Below are positions 1-8,186 of a stretch of DNA of 64,000 bases, in pieces (positions within the stretch are counted from its first letter, which is position 1; each line of letters begins with the position of its first letter). Below the pieces are notes generated by a model. The model ran no database searches, was not told where the DNA came from, and saw only the letters and a program-made list of their open reading frames with translations. Source of the DNA: an uncultured Lachnospiraceae bacterium (GTDB lineage Bacteria; Bacillota; Clostridia; Lachnospirales; Lachnospiraceae). The stretch spans positions 1 through 64,000 of the forward strand of contig ONAD01000011.1 of the NCBI GenBank assembly GCA_900315735.1, read 5' to 3'. The position numbers and the translations under genes were made by a program.

Positions 1-7
1 CCTCCTT
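1..7 (-). promoter_or_regulatory. Shine-Dalgarno sequence of a gene beyond the left edge
   Basis: Read on the minus strand, the first seven bases spell AAGGAGG, a perfect ribosome binding site. A minus-strand gene therefore probably begins just outside the window. The 96 bases between it and the ABC-F stop contain one small inverted repeat (ATCCT/AGGAT near 32-46) and no clear terminator, so read-through from the ABC-F gene is possible. The gene itself cannot be seen. Confidence 0.4.
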
Positions 8-103
8 GGATTTTTGTCTAGTCAACTTCAATCCTAACACAGGATCCAGGTGCTTTCATTATGTCTATTTAATTTTCCTACAAAAACTTTACCCTACGCA
101 ACT

Positions 104-2056
104 TTAACAATCTTGCTGCAAACTTAATTCTTCCCATTTTGCATAGAGTTCTTCCAGAGCTGCCTCTTCCTGCATCTGCTCCTCATGGATTTTGTTTAAT
201 TCATAAGAATTTGATGCCACCTCCGGCTTTGACAGTTCTTCATTTAATGCTTCTATCTTAGCCTCTCTCGCAGCAATTTCTTCTTCGGTACGCTTCAGTT
301 CATTTTCCAGCTTACGCTTTGCTGCCTGCTGTTTCTTCATTTCTTCCCAGCTTAACTTCTGATTTGCGCCATTAGAAGCACTCTCTGTACCGGTCGTTTC
401 ACTGGAAACATTTGCATTATCCTGTGTGGTCGTTCCAAATACCGCTAACTCCTGAACTTCCTTTTTTTCCAGATAATAATCATAATTTCCAATATAATTT
501 AGAATTGTTTCATTCTTTAAATCAAGAATTCTGCTGGCGGTTTTATTAATGAAATAACGGTCATGGGATACATAAAGCACCGTTCCGGTATAGGAATTGA
601 TGGCTGACTCCAAAATCTCCTTTGACATAATATCAAGGTGGTTGGTCGGCTCGTCCAAAATTAAGAAGTTCGCATTGGATAACATCAGTTTTGCCAGTGA
701 AACACGGCCTCTTTCTCCACCACTGATATCACGAATCCGCTTAAATACATCATCATCCGTAAATAAAAATGCCGCTAATACATTTCGAATCTTCGTTGCC
801 TTAAGATTCGGATAAGCATCTGCAATTTCATCAAATAACGTCTTATCCGGGTCTAAATTCTGATGCTCCTGGTCGTAATATCCGATTTCCACATTGCTTC
901 CAAGCTTTATCTCCCCGGCATCTGCGTCTACAATTCCATTGATTATCTTTAAAATGGTGGTTTTCCCGGTACCGTTATTTCCGATTAAAGCAACTTTTTC
1001 CCCTCGCTTAATCTGAAAATCAATGTTTGAAAACAGTTTATGCTCGTAAGATTTTGAAAGACCTTTCACCGAAAGTACATCATTTCCACTGGTAATTTCC
1101 GGCTCCAATGTAATATGCATATCTGTTTTTTCATCGATTGGCTTCTCAATACGTTCTATTTTATCCAATGCCTTCTCACGGCTTTCCGCACGCTTAATGG
1201 ACTTTTCCCGGTTAAAGGATTTTAACTTGGATATTACTTCTTCCTGGTGCTTGATTTCCCGCTGCTGGTTATAATACTGTCGCAAAAGACTTTCCCGCTG
1301 TATTTCCTTCTGCCTCGCATATGCGGTATAATTTCCCGGAAATACCGTTGCCGTATGGCGGGATATTTCCACCACCTTCGTAACAATCCGGTCTAAGAAA
1401 TAACGGTCATGGGCTACGATAATTACGGCTCCTTTATAATTCAAAAGATAGTTTTCAAGCCATGCAATCGATGCCATATCAAGGTGATTGGTCGGCTCGT
1501 CGAGCATGATAATGTCAGGCTTGGTTACCAGAAGTCTGCCTAATGCCACCCTGGTCTTCTGTCCTCCGGATAACTCTGACATTTTCTTTCCGAAATCATT
1601 TTCCGAAAAGCCAAGTCCCTTTAACACACCGTTTATTTCACTACGAAAAGTCAGTCCGCCCTCTAACTCAAAGGCATGGCTGAAACGGTTATACTGCTCC
1701 ATATATTTCTCTAATTCATCTGCACTTACATGCTGCATGTCTTCTTCCATTTTACGAAGCTTTTCTTCTTTTTCAATTAATGCATCGCAGGCATGAAGCA
1801 CTTCATTATAAATGGTCTCGTTGCTGTCTTTATCCTGATACTGGGCAAGATAACCGATGGTTTTTCCTTTTGCAACGGTTACATCGCCACTGTCCGGTGC
1901 CAGCTCTCCCACTATAATTTTCAATAACGTAGATTTGCCGGCACCATTGATGCCGACAATTGCTGTTTTCTCATTATCTTCTACATGAAAAGAAACATTC
2001 TGTATTATGGTGTCTGTCCCAAAGGATTTACTGATATTCTGACAGGCTAAAATCAT
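104..2056 (-). CDS. ABC-F family ATPase, YdiF/Uup-like, with C-terminal coiled coil
   Basis: This is a 650-residue soluble protein with two ABC ATPase domains in one chain and no membrane segments, the ABC-F layout. The first Walker A (GINGAGKST) is near residue 36 and the second (GNNGTGKTT) near 349. Both halves carry an LSGGQ-type signature (LSGGQKTR, ISGGERGR) and LDEPTNHLD Walker B motifs. The charged linker between the domains is the usual P-site tRNA interaction region. The last 90 residues are Lys/Glu-rich coiled coil, as in the B. subtilis YdiF group. Such proteins act on the ribosome, and this subgroup is generally housekeeping rather than resistance. The start has GAGGAG six bases upstream. 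A nested hairpin lies in the leader at 2083-2112. Confidence 0.9.
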   Translation of the reverse strand: MILACQNISKSFGTDTIIQNVSFHVEDNEKTAIVGINGAGKSTLLKIIVGELAPDSGDVTVAKGKTIGYLAQYQDKDSNETIYNEVLHACDALIEKEEKLRKMEEDMQHVSADELEKYMEQYNRFSHAFELEGGLTFRSEINGVLKGLGFSENDFGKKMSELSGGQKTRVALGRLLVTKPDIIMLDEPTNHLDMASIAWLENYLLNYKGAVIIVAHDRYFLDRIVTKVVEISRHTATVFPGNYTAYARQKEIQRESLLRQYYNQQREIKHQEEVISKLKSFNREKSIKRAESREKALDKIERIEKPIDEKTDMHITLEPEITSGNDVLSVKGLSKSYEHKLFSNIDFQIKRGEKVALIGNNGTGKTTILKIINGIVDADAGEIKLGSNVEIGYYDQEHQNLDPDKTLFDEIADAYPNLKATKIRNVLAAFLFTDDDVFKRIRDISGGERGRVSLAKLMLSNANFLILDEPTNHLDIMSKEILESAINSYTGTVLYVSHDRYFINKTASRILDLKNETILNYIGNYDYYLEKKEVQELAVFGTTTQDNANVSSETTGTESASNGANQKLSWEEMKKQQAAKRKLENELKRTEEEIAAREAKIEALNEELSKPEVASNSYELNKIHEEQMQEEAALEELYAKWEELSLQQDC

Positions 2057-2082
2057 GGAAGTCTCCTCACTTTTTCTCTTTA

Positions 2083-2112
2083 CCCCATAAGTAAAGCATT
2101 CTTTACAAGGGG
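2083..2112 (-). promoter_or_regulatory. Leader hairpin upstream of the ABC-F gene
   Basis: On the minus strand the leader reads CCCC-TT-GTAAAG-AATG-CTTTAC-TTAT-GGGG. This is a perfect 6-bp inner stem with a four-base loop, closed by an outer CCCC/GGGG stem. It lies about 27 bases before the ABC-F start codon. It could be a leader structure that modulates expression; no uridine tract follows it, so it is not a simple terminator. Confidence 0.4.
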
Positions 2113-2130
2113 CTTTTTATAGCTGAAAAT

Positions 2131-2161
2131 TCCGGGACGGCACACTATTTGCCATCCCGGA
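2131..2161 (-). terminator. Terminator after icd
   Basis: TCCGGGA-C-GGCA pairs with TGCC-A-TCCCGGA around a seven-base loop, with one C:A mismatch that is a G-U pair in minus-strand RNA. It lies nine bases after the icd stop and is followed by AATTTTC on the minus strand. It fits the end of the citrate synthase - gntR - icd operon. Confidence 0.7.
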
Positions 2162-2170
2162 GTATAGATT

Positions 2171-3379
2171 TTATAACATTTTTTCTAATGTAGCACGGAT
2201 TGCTTTGATAAAGTCTTCACTGTTTAATACAGTCGGATTTTCGATTGTTGTAATCAGTGCAAGGTCTTTGGTCATCTTTCCGGACTCAATAGTGTCTACA
2301 CAGGCTTTTTCCAGTTTGTCAGCAAATGCGCTTAACTCCTGGTTGCCATCTAATTCACCTCTCTTACGGAGTGCTCCGGTCCATGCAAAAATAGTTGCTA
2401 CGGAGTTGGTGGATGTTTCTTCTCCCTTGAGGTGTTTATAATAGTGACGCTGAACTGTTCCGTGTGCAGCTTCATATTCATAATATCCTGCCGGTGATAC
2501 CAGTACGGAAGTCATCATGGCAAGGGAACCAAATGCAGATGATACCATATCACTCATAACATCTCCATCATAGTTCTTACATGCCCAGATAAAGCCGCCC
2601 TCTGCTTTCATCACACGGGCTACCGCATCATCGATTAAGGTATAGAAGTAGGTAATTCCTGCTTCTTCGAATTTTTCTTTATATTCTGCATCAAAGATTT
2701 CCTGGAAAATATCTTTGAAAGTATGGTCGTATTTTTTGGAAATGGTATCCTTGGTTGCAAACCATAAATCCTGTCTGGTAGAAAGTGCATAGCTAAAGCA
2801 GCTTCTTGCAAAGCTTTCGATAGAATCATTTAAGTTATGCTGTCCCTGGACAACACCTGCTCCGGTAAAGTTATGAATCAGCTCTCTTGTTTCCGTTCCG
2901 TCCTCTGCTGTATAAACCAGTTCACATTTTCCCGGTCCCGGAATCTTCATTTCAGAAGCCTTGTATACATCGCCGTAAGCATGTCTTGCAATGGTAATCG
3001 GTTTCTTCCAGTTCTTAACGCATGGCTCAATTCCCTTTACAACGATTGGTGCACGGAATACCGTTCCATCTAACATTGCACGGATAGTTCCATTCGGACT
3101 CTTCCACATTTCCTTTAAGTTGTACTCCGTCATACGTGCTGCATTTGGTGTAATGGTAGCACATTTTACTGCAACACCGTATTTCTTTGTTGCATTTGCA
3201 GAATCTACAGTTACCTGGTCATCCGTTTCATTACGATGTTCAAGACCCAGGTCATAATATTCTGTGTTCAAATCAATAAATGGTAATAACAGTTCATCCT
3301 TAATCATTTTCCAAAGGATTCTTGTCATTTCGTCTCCGTCCATTTCAACCAAAGGGGTAGTCATTTTAATTTTGTCCAT
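2171..3379 (-). CDS. icd: NADP-dependent isocitrate dehydrogenase, eukaryote-like type
   Basis: It converts isocitrate to 2-oxoglutarate with NADP+, the step that feeds glutamate synthesis. The 402 residues match the dimeric class of the mitochondrial/cytosolic IDH1/2 type rather than the E. coli type. Visible signatures are the substrate-loop segment [17 protein letters not shown] and, near the C-terminus, GTVQRHY, whose Arg-His pair contacts the NADP 2'-phosphate in this class, followed by [17 protein letters not shown] chose the ATG at 3379 because GGAGG sits eight bases before it; the ATG five codons upstream overlaps that Shine-Dalgarno. It lies 18 bases after the GntR gene and two genes after citrate synthase, so both ends of the citrate-to-2-oxoglutarate branch are co-transcribed. 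No aconitase is in the window. Confidence 0.93.
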   Translation of the reverse strand: MDKIKMTTPLVEMDGDEMTRILWKMIKDELLLPFIDLNTEYYDLGLEHRNETDDQVTVDSANATKKYGVAVKCATITPNAARMTEYNLKEMWKSPNGTIRAMLDGTVFRAPIVVKGIEPCVKNWKKPITIARHAYGDVYKASEMKIPGPGKCELVYTAEDGTETRELIHNFTGAGVVQGQHNLNDSIESFARSCFSYALSTRQDLWFATKDTISKKYDHTFKDIFQEIFDAEYKEKFEEAGITYFYTLIDDAVARVMKAEGGFIWACKNYDGDVMSDMVSSAFGSLAMMTSVLVSPAGYYEYEAAHGTVQRHYYKHLKGEETSTNSVATIFAWTGALRKRGELDGNQELSAFADKLEKACVDTIESGKMTKDLALITTIENPTVLNSEDFIKAIRATLEKML

Positions 3380-3397
3380 CTTTCTATCCTCCATTTA

Positions 3398-4057
3398 CTA
3401 TTTCAGCAGATTGTCCCAGCCATAATTATCCATATTTTCAATAGTATTTAACATATGGCTTGTTGCAAGCAGTTCTGCTTCTTTTGCATTGTGCTGTTTC
3501 AATGCTTCTACAATCCTTTTATGTTCATCATTTGATTTTACCACACGATCCGGCATTGACAAAGTAATTTTTCGAACTCTTTCCACATAATGATGAAATG
3601 CAGACAATTCATGCTTTAACATTTTGCTTCCGGAAGCTTCATAAAGTACCTCATGAAACTTATTATCCAGCTCTAATATCTGTGCATAATTTTCCTTCTT
3701 AGCATGAAATTCCACCAGAAAAATATTTTCTTCCAGTTCTGCTATCTGATCCTTGGTAATTCTGTCTGCCGCCCACTTTGCGCAAAGTCCTTCCAGCCGT
3801 GCGCGGATTTCATAAATATCCTTTACGTCTTCTTTCGTAATTCCCTCTACGAACGCTCCGCGGTTTGGAATGATTCTGACAAGACCTTCCAGTTCAAGCT
3901 GCCTTAAGGCTTCTCTTACCGGAGTACGGCTGACACCAAGTTCATCACCCAGGGTTTTCTCTTTTAATTCTTCATCGCACTTGTATTTTCCGGATAAGAT
4001 ATTTTCACGAATCGTATGAAATACTCTTCCGCTTAAAGAATATCCTTCTTCGCCCAC
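3398..4057 (-). CDS. GntR-family (FCD/FadR subfamily) transcriptional regulator
   Basis: The 219-residue protein has an N-terminal winged helix-turn-helix (about residues 8-75, with the family motif LGVSRTPVREALRQLELEGLV). An all-helical FCD ligand-binding domain follows; its D-x4-H metal-site motif is seen as DNKFHEVLY near residue 130. FCD domains usually bind a carboxylic acid, so citrate or another TCA-branch acid is a reasonable inferred ligand. The start is GTG, with AGGAGG seven bases upstream. The gene lies between citrate synthase (17-base gap) and icd (18-base gap). The 18-bp perfect palindrome at the operon promoter (5493-5510) has the TTGTATACAA-type core common for FCD regulators, so autoregulation of this three-gene operon is the simplest model. 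Confidence 0.9.
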   Translation of the reverse strand: MGEEGYSLSGRVFHTIRENILSGKYKCDEELKEKTLGDELGVSRTPVREALRQLELEGLVRIIPNRGAFVEGITKEDVKDIYEIRARLEGLCAKWAADRITKDQIAELEENIFLVEFHAKKENYAQILELDNKFHEVLYEASGSKMLKHELSAFHHYVERVRKITLSMPDRVVKSNDEHKRIVEALKQHNAKEAELLATSHMLNTIENMDNYGWDNLLK

Positions 4058-4074
4058 GATAAAGCCTCCTTAAT

Positions 4075-5457
4075 TTATAATACAATTCCGAGTTTTTTAC
4101 AACAGTCAGTTATCTGTACTACAAGTTCATTATCTGTAATTACAGTTACACGTCCCTCATCATACTGCTCGTCTACCCACTGTTTGATTGTCTTTACCAG
4201 TTCAGAATTTTTATCTACTTTACGGTCATCACTAAGACGGTAATAGGTATTAATCCAGTGTGCAATTCCAGCAAGTCCTGATGTATTGGAAACAGATACC
4301 AGTGCCGGACGATTTAAGAATTTTTCGGTATCAAAAATGTTATAAATCTCTTCATTTTTCAAAAGTCCGTCTGCATGGATACCAGCTCTAGTAACGTTAA
4401 AGTTACTTCCGACAAACGGTGTACGGCTTGGAATCTTATAATTCAATTCCTTCTCATAATATTCTGCCAGTTCTGTGATAACTCTGGTATCCATTCCATC
4501 CAGGGTACCCTTTAACTGTGCATATTCAAATACCATAGCTTCCAGAGGTGTATTACCGGTTCTCTCACCAATACCAAATAAGGAGCAGTTGACACCGGAT
4601 GCACCGTAAAGCCATGCTGTGGTTGAGTTATTGACTGCTTTATAGAAATCGTTGTGTCCATGCCATTCAATCAGTTCAGAAGGAACTCCTGCATGTGTGG
4701 TAAGTCCGTAAATGATACCCGGTACACTTCGCGGAATTACTGCTCCCGGGAAGTTTACACCATATCCCATGGTATCGCAGGCACGAATCTTAATCGGAAT
4801 ATTGTATTCCTTCATTAATTTCATCAGCTCTAAGCAGAATGGAATTACAAATCCGTAAATATCAGAACGTGTAATATCCTCCAAATGACATCTTGGACTG
4901 ATTCCGGTCTCTAAGCATTCACGAATCACACTTAAGTAAAGATTCATAACTTCGCTTCTGGTCATTTTCATTTTATAGAAAATATGATAATCAGAGCAGC
5001 TTACCAAAATACCGGTTTCACGCAGCCCCAAATCTTTTACAAGCTGGAAATCCTGTTTGCTGGCACGAATCCAGCTGGTGACTTCCGGGAATTTATAACC
5101 ACGCTCTAAGCATTTATATACGGCATCACGATCCTTCTTGCTATATAAGAAGAACTCACTCTGACGGATTTTTCCCTTTGGTCCGCCTAATTTATGTAAG
5201 TAATCATAGATGGTTACAATCTGTTCTGTGGTATATGGTGCTCTTGACTGCTGACCATCACGGAATGTTGTATCAGTAATCCAGATATCTTCCGGCATAT
5301 TGTGCGGAACGATTCTGTCATTAAATGCAATTTTCGGAATTTCCTCATATGGAAAAAGATTGCGGAATACATTTGGTTCCTCAACATCTACAAGCTGATA
5401 AAAATGCTCTTCCAACTGTAATAGATTAGTTTTTTCATTCATAACGACTTCTCTCAT
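4075..5457 (-). CDS. Re-type citrate synthase (isopropylmalate/homocitrate synthase family)
   Basis: The 460-residue DRE-TIM metallolyase belongs to the isopropylmalate/homocitrate synthase superfamily. Catalytic signatures are DTTFRDGQQSRAPYT near residue 60 (the D-x3-RDG motif), an H-x-H metal pair (EWHGHND), and the late segment TRAGIHADGL. No C-terminal LeuA allosteric domain is present. Proteins of this type in Clostridia are Re-citrate synthases, which replace the usual Si-type enzyme, and co-transcription with icd supports citrate rather than isopropylmalate as product. A homocitrate synthase role cannot be excluded from sequence. I placed the start at 5457, where AAAGGAG precedes ATG; the open frame continues 55 codons further upstream but through the promoter and operator. 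Confidence 0.82.
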   Translation of the reverse strand: MREVVMNEKTNLLQLEEHFYQLVDVEEPNVFRNLFPYEEIPKIAFNDRIVPHNMPEDIWITDTTFRDGQQSRAPYTTEQIVTIYDYLHKLGGPKGKIRQSEFFLYSKKDRDAVYKCLERGYKFPEVTSWIRASKQDFQLVKDLGLRETGILVSCSDYHIFYKMKMTRSEVMNLYLSVIRECLETGISPRCHLEDITRSDIYGFVIPFCLELMKLMKEYNIPIKIRACDTMGYGVNFPGAVIPRSVPGIIYGLTTHAGVPSELIEWHGHNDFYKAVNNSTTAWLYGASGVNCSLFGIGERTGNTPLEAMVFEYAQLKGTLDGMDTRVITELAEYYEKELNYKIPSRTPFVGSNFNVTRAGIHADGLLKNEEIYNIFDTEKFLNRPALVSVSNTSGLAGIAHWINTYYRLSDDRKVDKNSELVKTIKQWVDEQYDEGRVTVITDNELVVQITDCCKKLGIVL

Positions 5458-5492
5458 GGAACACACTCCTTTTGATTCACAAATATTCTTGA

Positions 5493-5510
5493 ATAATTGT
5501 ATACAATTAT
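5493..5510. promoter_or_regulatory. 18-bp perfect palindrome, candidate GntR/FCD operator
   Basis: ATAATTGTATACAATTAT is its own reverse complement over all 18 bases. Its TTGTATACAA core resembles operators of FCD-type GntR regulators. It covers the -10 region of the minus-strand promoter at 5496-5525 and lies 36 bases before the citrate synthase start, ideal for repression by the regulator encoded one gene downstream. Binding by that protein is inference. Confidence 0.7.
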
Positions 5511-5525
5511 ACTTGTATGTGTCAA
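5496..5525 (-). promoter_or_regulatory. Promoter of the citrate synthase - gntR - icd operon
   Basis: On the minus strand, a perfect -35 TTGACA (5520-5525) is followed after 18 bases by TACAAT (5496-5501). An alternative -10, TATACA, lies 16 bases downstream. Both -10 choices are inside the 18-bp palindrome. Confidence 0.65.
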
Positions 5526-5643
5526 GAGGTTTTTCAAGATTATTCCAAAAAAGTGAATATTTATTAGTATTATCCTTTTTTATCGGTAGATAATAGTATT
5601 GTAACCATTCGGTTATATACAAATGCTAAGGAGGAAATTTACT

Positions 5644-5847
5644 ATGTCTAATCGTTCGAAAAAATCTTCTGTTCCAGAAGCACAAAGTGCATTAAACCGT
5701 TTCAAATTCGAAGTTGCAAGTGAGTTAGGTGTACCACTGTCTGAGGGATATAATGGGGATTTAACTTCCCGTCAGAATGGTTCCGTAGGCGGTTATATGG
5801 TAAAGAAAATGATTGAGGCGCAGGAAAAGCAGATGGCTGAACGTTAA
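5644..5847 (+). CDS. Alpha/beta-type small acid-soluble spore protein
   Basis: These 67-residue proteins coat DNA in the spore core and protect it from damage, then are degraded by the GPR protease at germination. The protein shows the GPR cleavage region KFEVASELGV near residues 23-32 and the DNA-binding signature NGDLTSRQNGSVGGYMVKKM near its C-terminus. The start at 5644 follows AAGGAGG at the right spacing; an ATG seven codons upstream overlaps that site. It is transcribed away from the citrate synthase operon and would be expected to use a forespore sigma factor, though I could not pick a convincing SigG promoter. It is good evidence that the organism forms spores. Confidence 0.93.
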   Translation: MSNRSKKSSVPEAQSALNRFKFEVASELGVPLSEGYNGDLTSRQNGSVGGYMVKKMIEAQEKQMAER

Positions 5848-5883
5848 CGCATCTTTTTCATTGCCCGCTTAGATGTCGGAAGA

Positions 5884-5916
5884 GGCTGTCCACCGGAATC
5901 GGTGAACAGCCCCTTT
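5884..5916 (+). terminator. Terminator after the SASP gene
   Basis: GGCTGT-C-CACCG pairs with CGGTG-A-ACAGCC around a GAAT loop, followed by CCTTTCTC. It lies 37 bases after the SASP stop. The T tract is short, so efficiency is uncertain. It also sits downstream of the minus-strand MCP gene and may serve both directions. Confidence 0.6.
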
Positions 5917-5977
5917 CTCAGGTTCTTCCTTTTCTTTCTATATCATTTTTCTATCATGACACATGCAGTAATACTTA

Positions 5978-8044
5978 TTACAATACGAATTTTCCGACAA
6001 CCTCTTTTAATTCTCCGGCAATCTTTTCCTGCTGGGAAGACATGTCAGACACTTCTCCAACAACTGCAGATACTGAATTTACAGACTTCATAATCTGTCC
6101 ACTGTTATCCACTGTATTCTGGGAAGATTCCGCTACACTGGATACCGCCTGGCTGACTTCATGAATGATTGTCTCGATGTTTGCTGCCATCTGGGCAATA
6201 TCATTGGAGAATTTTTCAATTGCCTGGGCATCATCTCCATACTGCTGTGCTACATTGACGAAAGTATCGTAGTCCGGTGCGACCGTATCTGTCACGAAGT
6301 TTAACATAGACTGTGACTGTTCCACAATTCCGCTAAAGGCATGTTCTACTTCGCCAATTGTTTCTTTAATCTTATTAACTGCAGCTGTAGTCTCACCTGC
6401 CAGATTGCCAATTTCTCCGGCAACAACTGCAAATCCCTTTCCCTGTTCTCCTGCCCGGGCGGCCTCAATGGAAGCATTTAAGGACAGTAAGTTAATCTGA
6501 TCTGCGATTTCGGAAATCACTTCTGCCAATGCGCCAATGGATTTTACAACATCTGCATTCTTAATACTCTCCTCCAGGCCAACTCTATTCTGCGCTGCAA
6601 GCTTATTGGCAAGTTCATAAGCATTGCGGCTGGTATCTTCAATTCCATTTGCACGCTTCTTAATTTCTCCTGCAAGCTCCAGACTCTTTTCTGTCTCAGA
6701 AGCCAGCATATTAACCGAGGAATTCACTTCCTCTACCGCAGCATTTACTTCTTCCGTCGCTGCACTGGAAGATGTCATATCAGAATTAACCTGATTCATC
6801 AGTGACTCTATCATCTCATAATCTTTCTTTAATTCCTCTACCGAACGCTTCAGTTCAATGCTGGAATCACTCAGAAGTTTTGCATGACCACTGATTTTTG
6901 AAATCATGTCCTTATTGTTTCCATACATTTCATTTAAGGACTGTCCCATTGCTCCCAGTTCATCACTGCGTCTGCTCTCCAGCGACTGTACTTTAAAGTT
7001 ACCCTCTGCCAGCTGTACAGCAAAGTTCTTAACTCTATTAATCTGTCTGGAAACTGATTTTACCTGCGATAAAATCACAAGTATCATAATTATAAGGATC
7101 ACTGCCGCAATGATTGCCAACTTAATTCCAAGGCTGATAACCGGCGCATTCAGTTCTGAATTTTCAATTGCAATTCCAAGCTTCCAGTCCAGATCAGGAA
7201 TTGTCTCATAATATACCGTATATCCGGTAATTCCTTCTGTAAAGCAGGCTTTTCCACTATCAGAATCCAACATTTTTGTTCCCACTTTAGCAAGAGAACT
7301 ATTTTTAGAATCCGTTATTTTCTCATTCATGATTTTACCGGAATCCTGTGTATAAAGATAGGTTCCATCCGATGAAATCAGAAATGCTTTTCCTGTTTTT
7401 CCTACTGACATCTGGCTGACCAGATTCTGAATCTCATCCAGCGTAATATCAACAGTTACGCATCCCATATAAGTTCCATCTGCACTATACATCGGTGCAG
7501 AACAGTTTACCATATCACAGTCTAAAACCTCATCATGATATGCCTTTGTAAACTTCGGTTCTGTTTCACCATTCGAAACAATCTTGTAGAAATCCCTGCT
7601 TACATAATCATAAGAGGACTGGCTCCTGTCATAAGTCAGAATCGGCGTATCTCCATCCTTATATACATAAGGTCCTACAAAACGTTGTTTGGAGTCATAC
7701 TTATTCGGTGCAAAATAAATTCCGGCACCATAAATAAAATCCTCCTCATAAATCATGGTATTTAAGAAATTAACATATGCCAGCAGTTCCTCATTTTCAT
7801 AAGTAATCCCAACAATTCCTGCCATATGCTTTGCAAGGCTTGCCGCAGACTGCATCTGTGACTCTACCTCTGTCTTCTCGTTTTCCAGACTCAGCGACAT
7901 TTCCTTCCCAATCTCATCGTCAATAATCTGCTTACTGGAAAATACACTGACTGCACCTAATACAGCCATACCCAGAATCAGTACCGGGAGCATTGCACTT
8001 AACATTTTCGTGCTAATTTTCTTCCCTTTTTTCTTCTTAGCCAT
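5978..8044 (-). CDS. Methyl-accepting chemotaxis protein with periplasmic Cache-type sensor
   Basis: The 688-residue receptor has a basic N-terminus, a first membrane helix (about 14-36), a large extracytoplasmic domain of roughly 240 residues of dCache type, a second helix (about 284-308), a HAMP linker, and a cytoplasmic signalling domain. The hairpin tip reads EISEIADQINLLSLNASIEAARAGE, the strongly conserved CheA/CheW-binding region of MCPs. The ligand cannot be predicted; Cache domains often bind amino acids or small acids. I placed the start at ATG 8044, 27 codons inside the longest frame, because the upstream part covers the promoter. The gene stands alone, so it probably belongs to a dispersed chemotaxis regulon with the cheR further right. 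Confidence 0.92.
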   Translation of the reverse strand: MAKKKKGKKISTKMLSAMLPVLILGMAVLGAVSVFSSKQIIDDEIGKEMSLSLENEKTEVESQMQSAASLAKHMAGIVGITYENEELLAYVNFLNTMIYEEDFIYGAGIYFAPNKYDSKQRFVGPYVYKDGDTPILTYDRSQSSYDYVSRDFYKIVSNGETEPKFTKAYHDEVLDCDMVNCSAPMYSADGTYMGCVTVDITLDEIQNLVSQMSVGKTGKAFLISSDGTYLYTQDSGKIMNEKITDSKNSSLAKVGTKMLDSDSGKACFTEGITGYTVYYETIPDLDWKLGIAIENSELNAPVISLGIKLAIIAAVILIIMILVILSQVKSVSRQINRVKNFAVQLAEGNFKVQSLESRRSDELGAMGQSLNEMYGNNKDMISKISGHAKLLSDSSIELKRSVEELKKDYEMIESLMNQVNSDMTSSSAATEEVNAAVEEVNSSVNMLASETEKSLELAGEIKKRANGIEDTSRNAYELANKLAAQNRVGLEESIKNADVVKSIGALAEVISEIADQINLLSLNASIEAARAGEQGKGFAVVAGEIGNLAGETTAAVNKIKETIGEVEHAFSGIVEQSQSMLNFVTDTVAPDYDTFVNVAQQYGDDAQAIEKFSNDIAQMAANIETIIHEVSQAVSSVAESSQNTVDNSGQIMKSVNSVSAVVGEVSDMSSQQEKIAGELKEVVGKFVL

Positions 8045-8087
8045 AAAAATATATCCCCCGCTTTCCCTAAATTGTATGTCTGCACTT

Positions 8088-8116
8088 ATTGTATCAACAT
8101 TTCGGTAATTTAGCAA
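8088..8116 (-). promoter_or_regulatory. Putative sigma-A promoter of the MCP gene
   Basis: On the minus strand, TTGCTA (8111-8116), a 17-base spacer and TACAAT (8088-8093) lie 44 bases before the MCP start. I looked for a flagellar sigma-28 pattern here and the spacing did not fit. Confidence 0.45.
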
Positions 8117-8186
8117 TAAAAACAAGGGATTTTACGTTAATTTTCGTAAAGTTTCCACAAATCATTCCTTAATTTTTCGAAACTTT

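Noticed and set aside
104-2056. ABC-F gene as an antibiotic resistance determinant
   Set aside because: The C-terminal coiled coil and domain layout fit the housekeeping YdiF/Uup type, and no resistance context is present.
8045-8120. Flagellar sigma-28 promoter before the MCP gene
   Set aside because: TAAA and GATA-like parts exist but the spacing is about five bases too short; a sigma-A pattern fits better.
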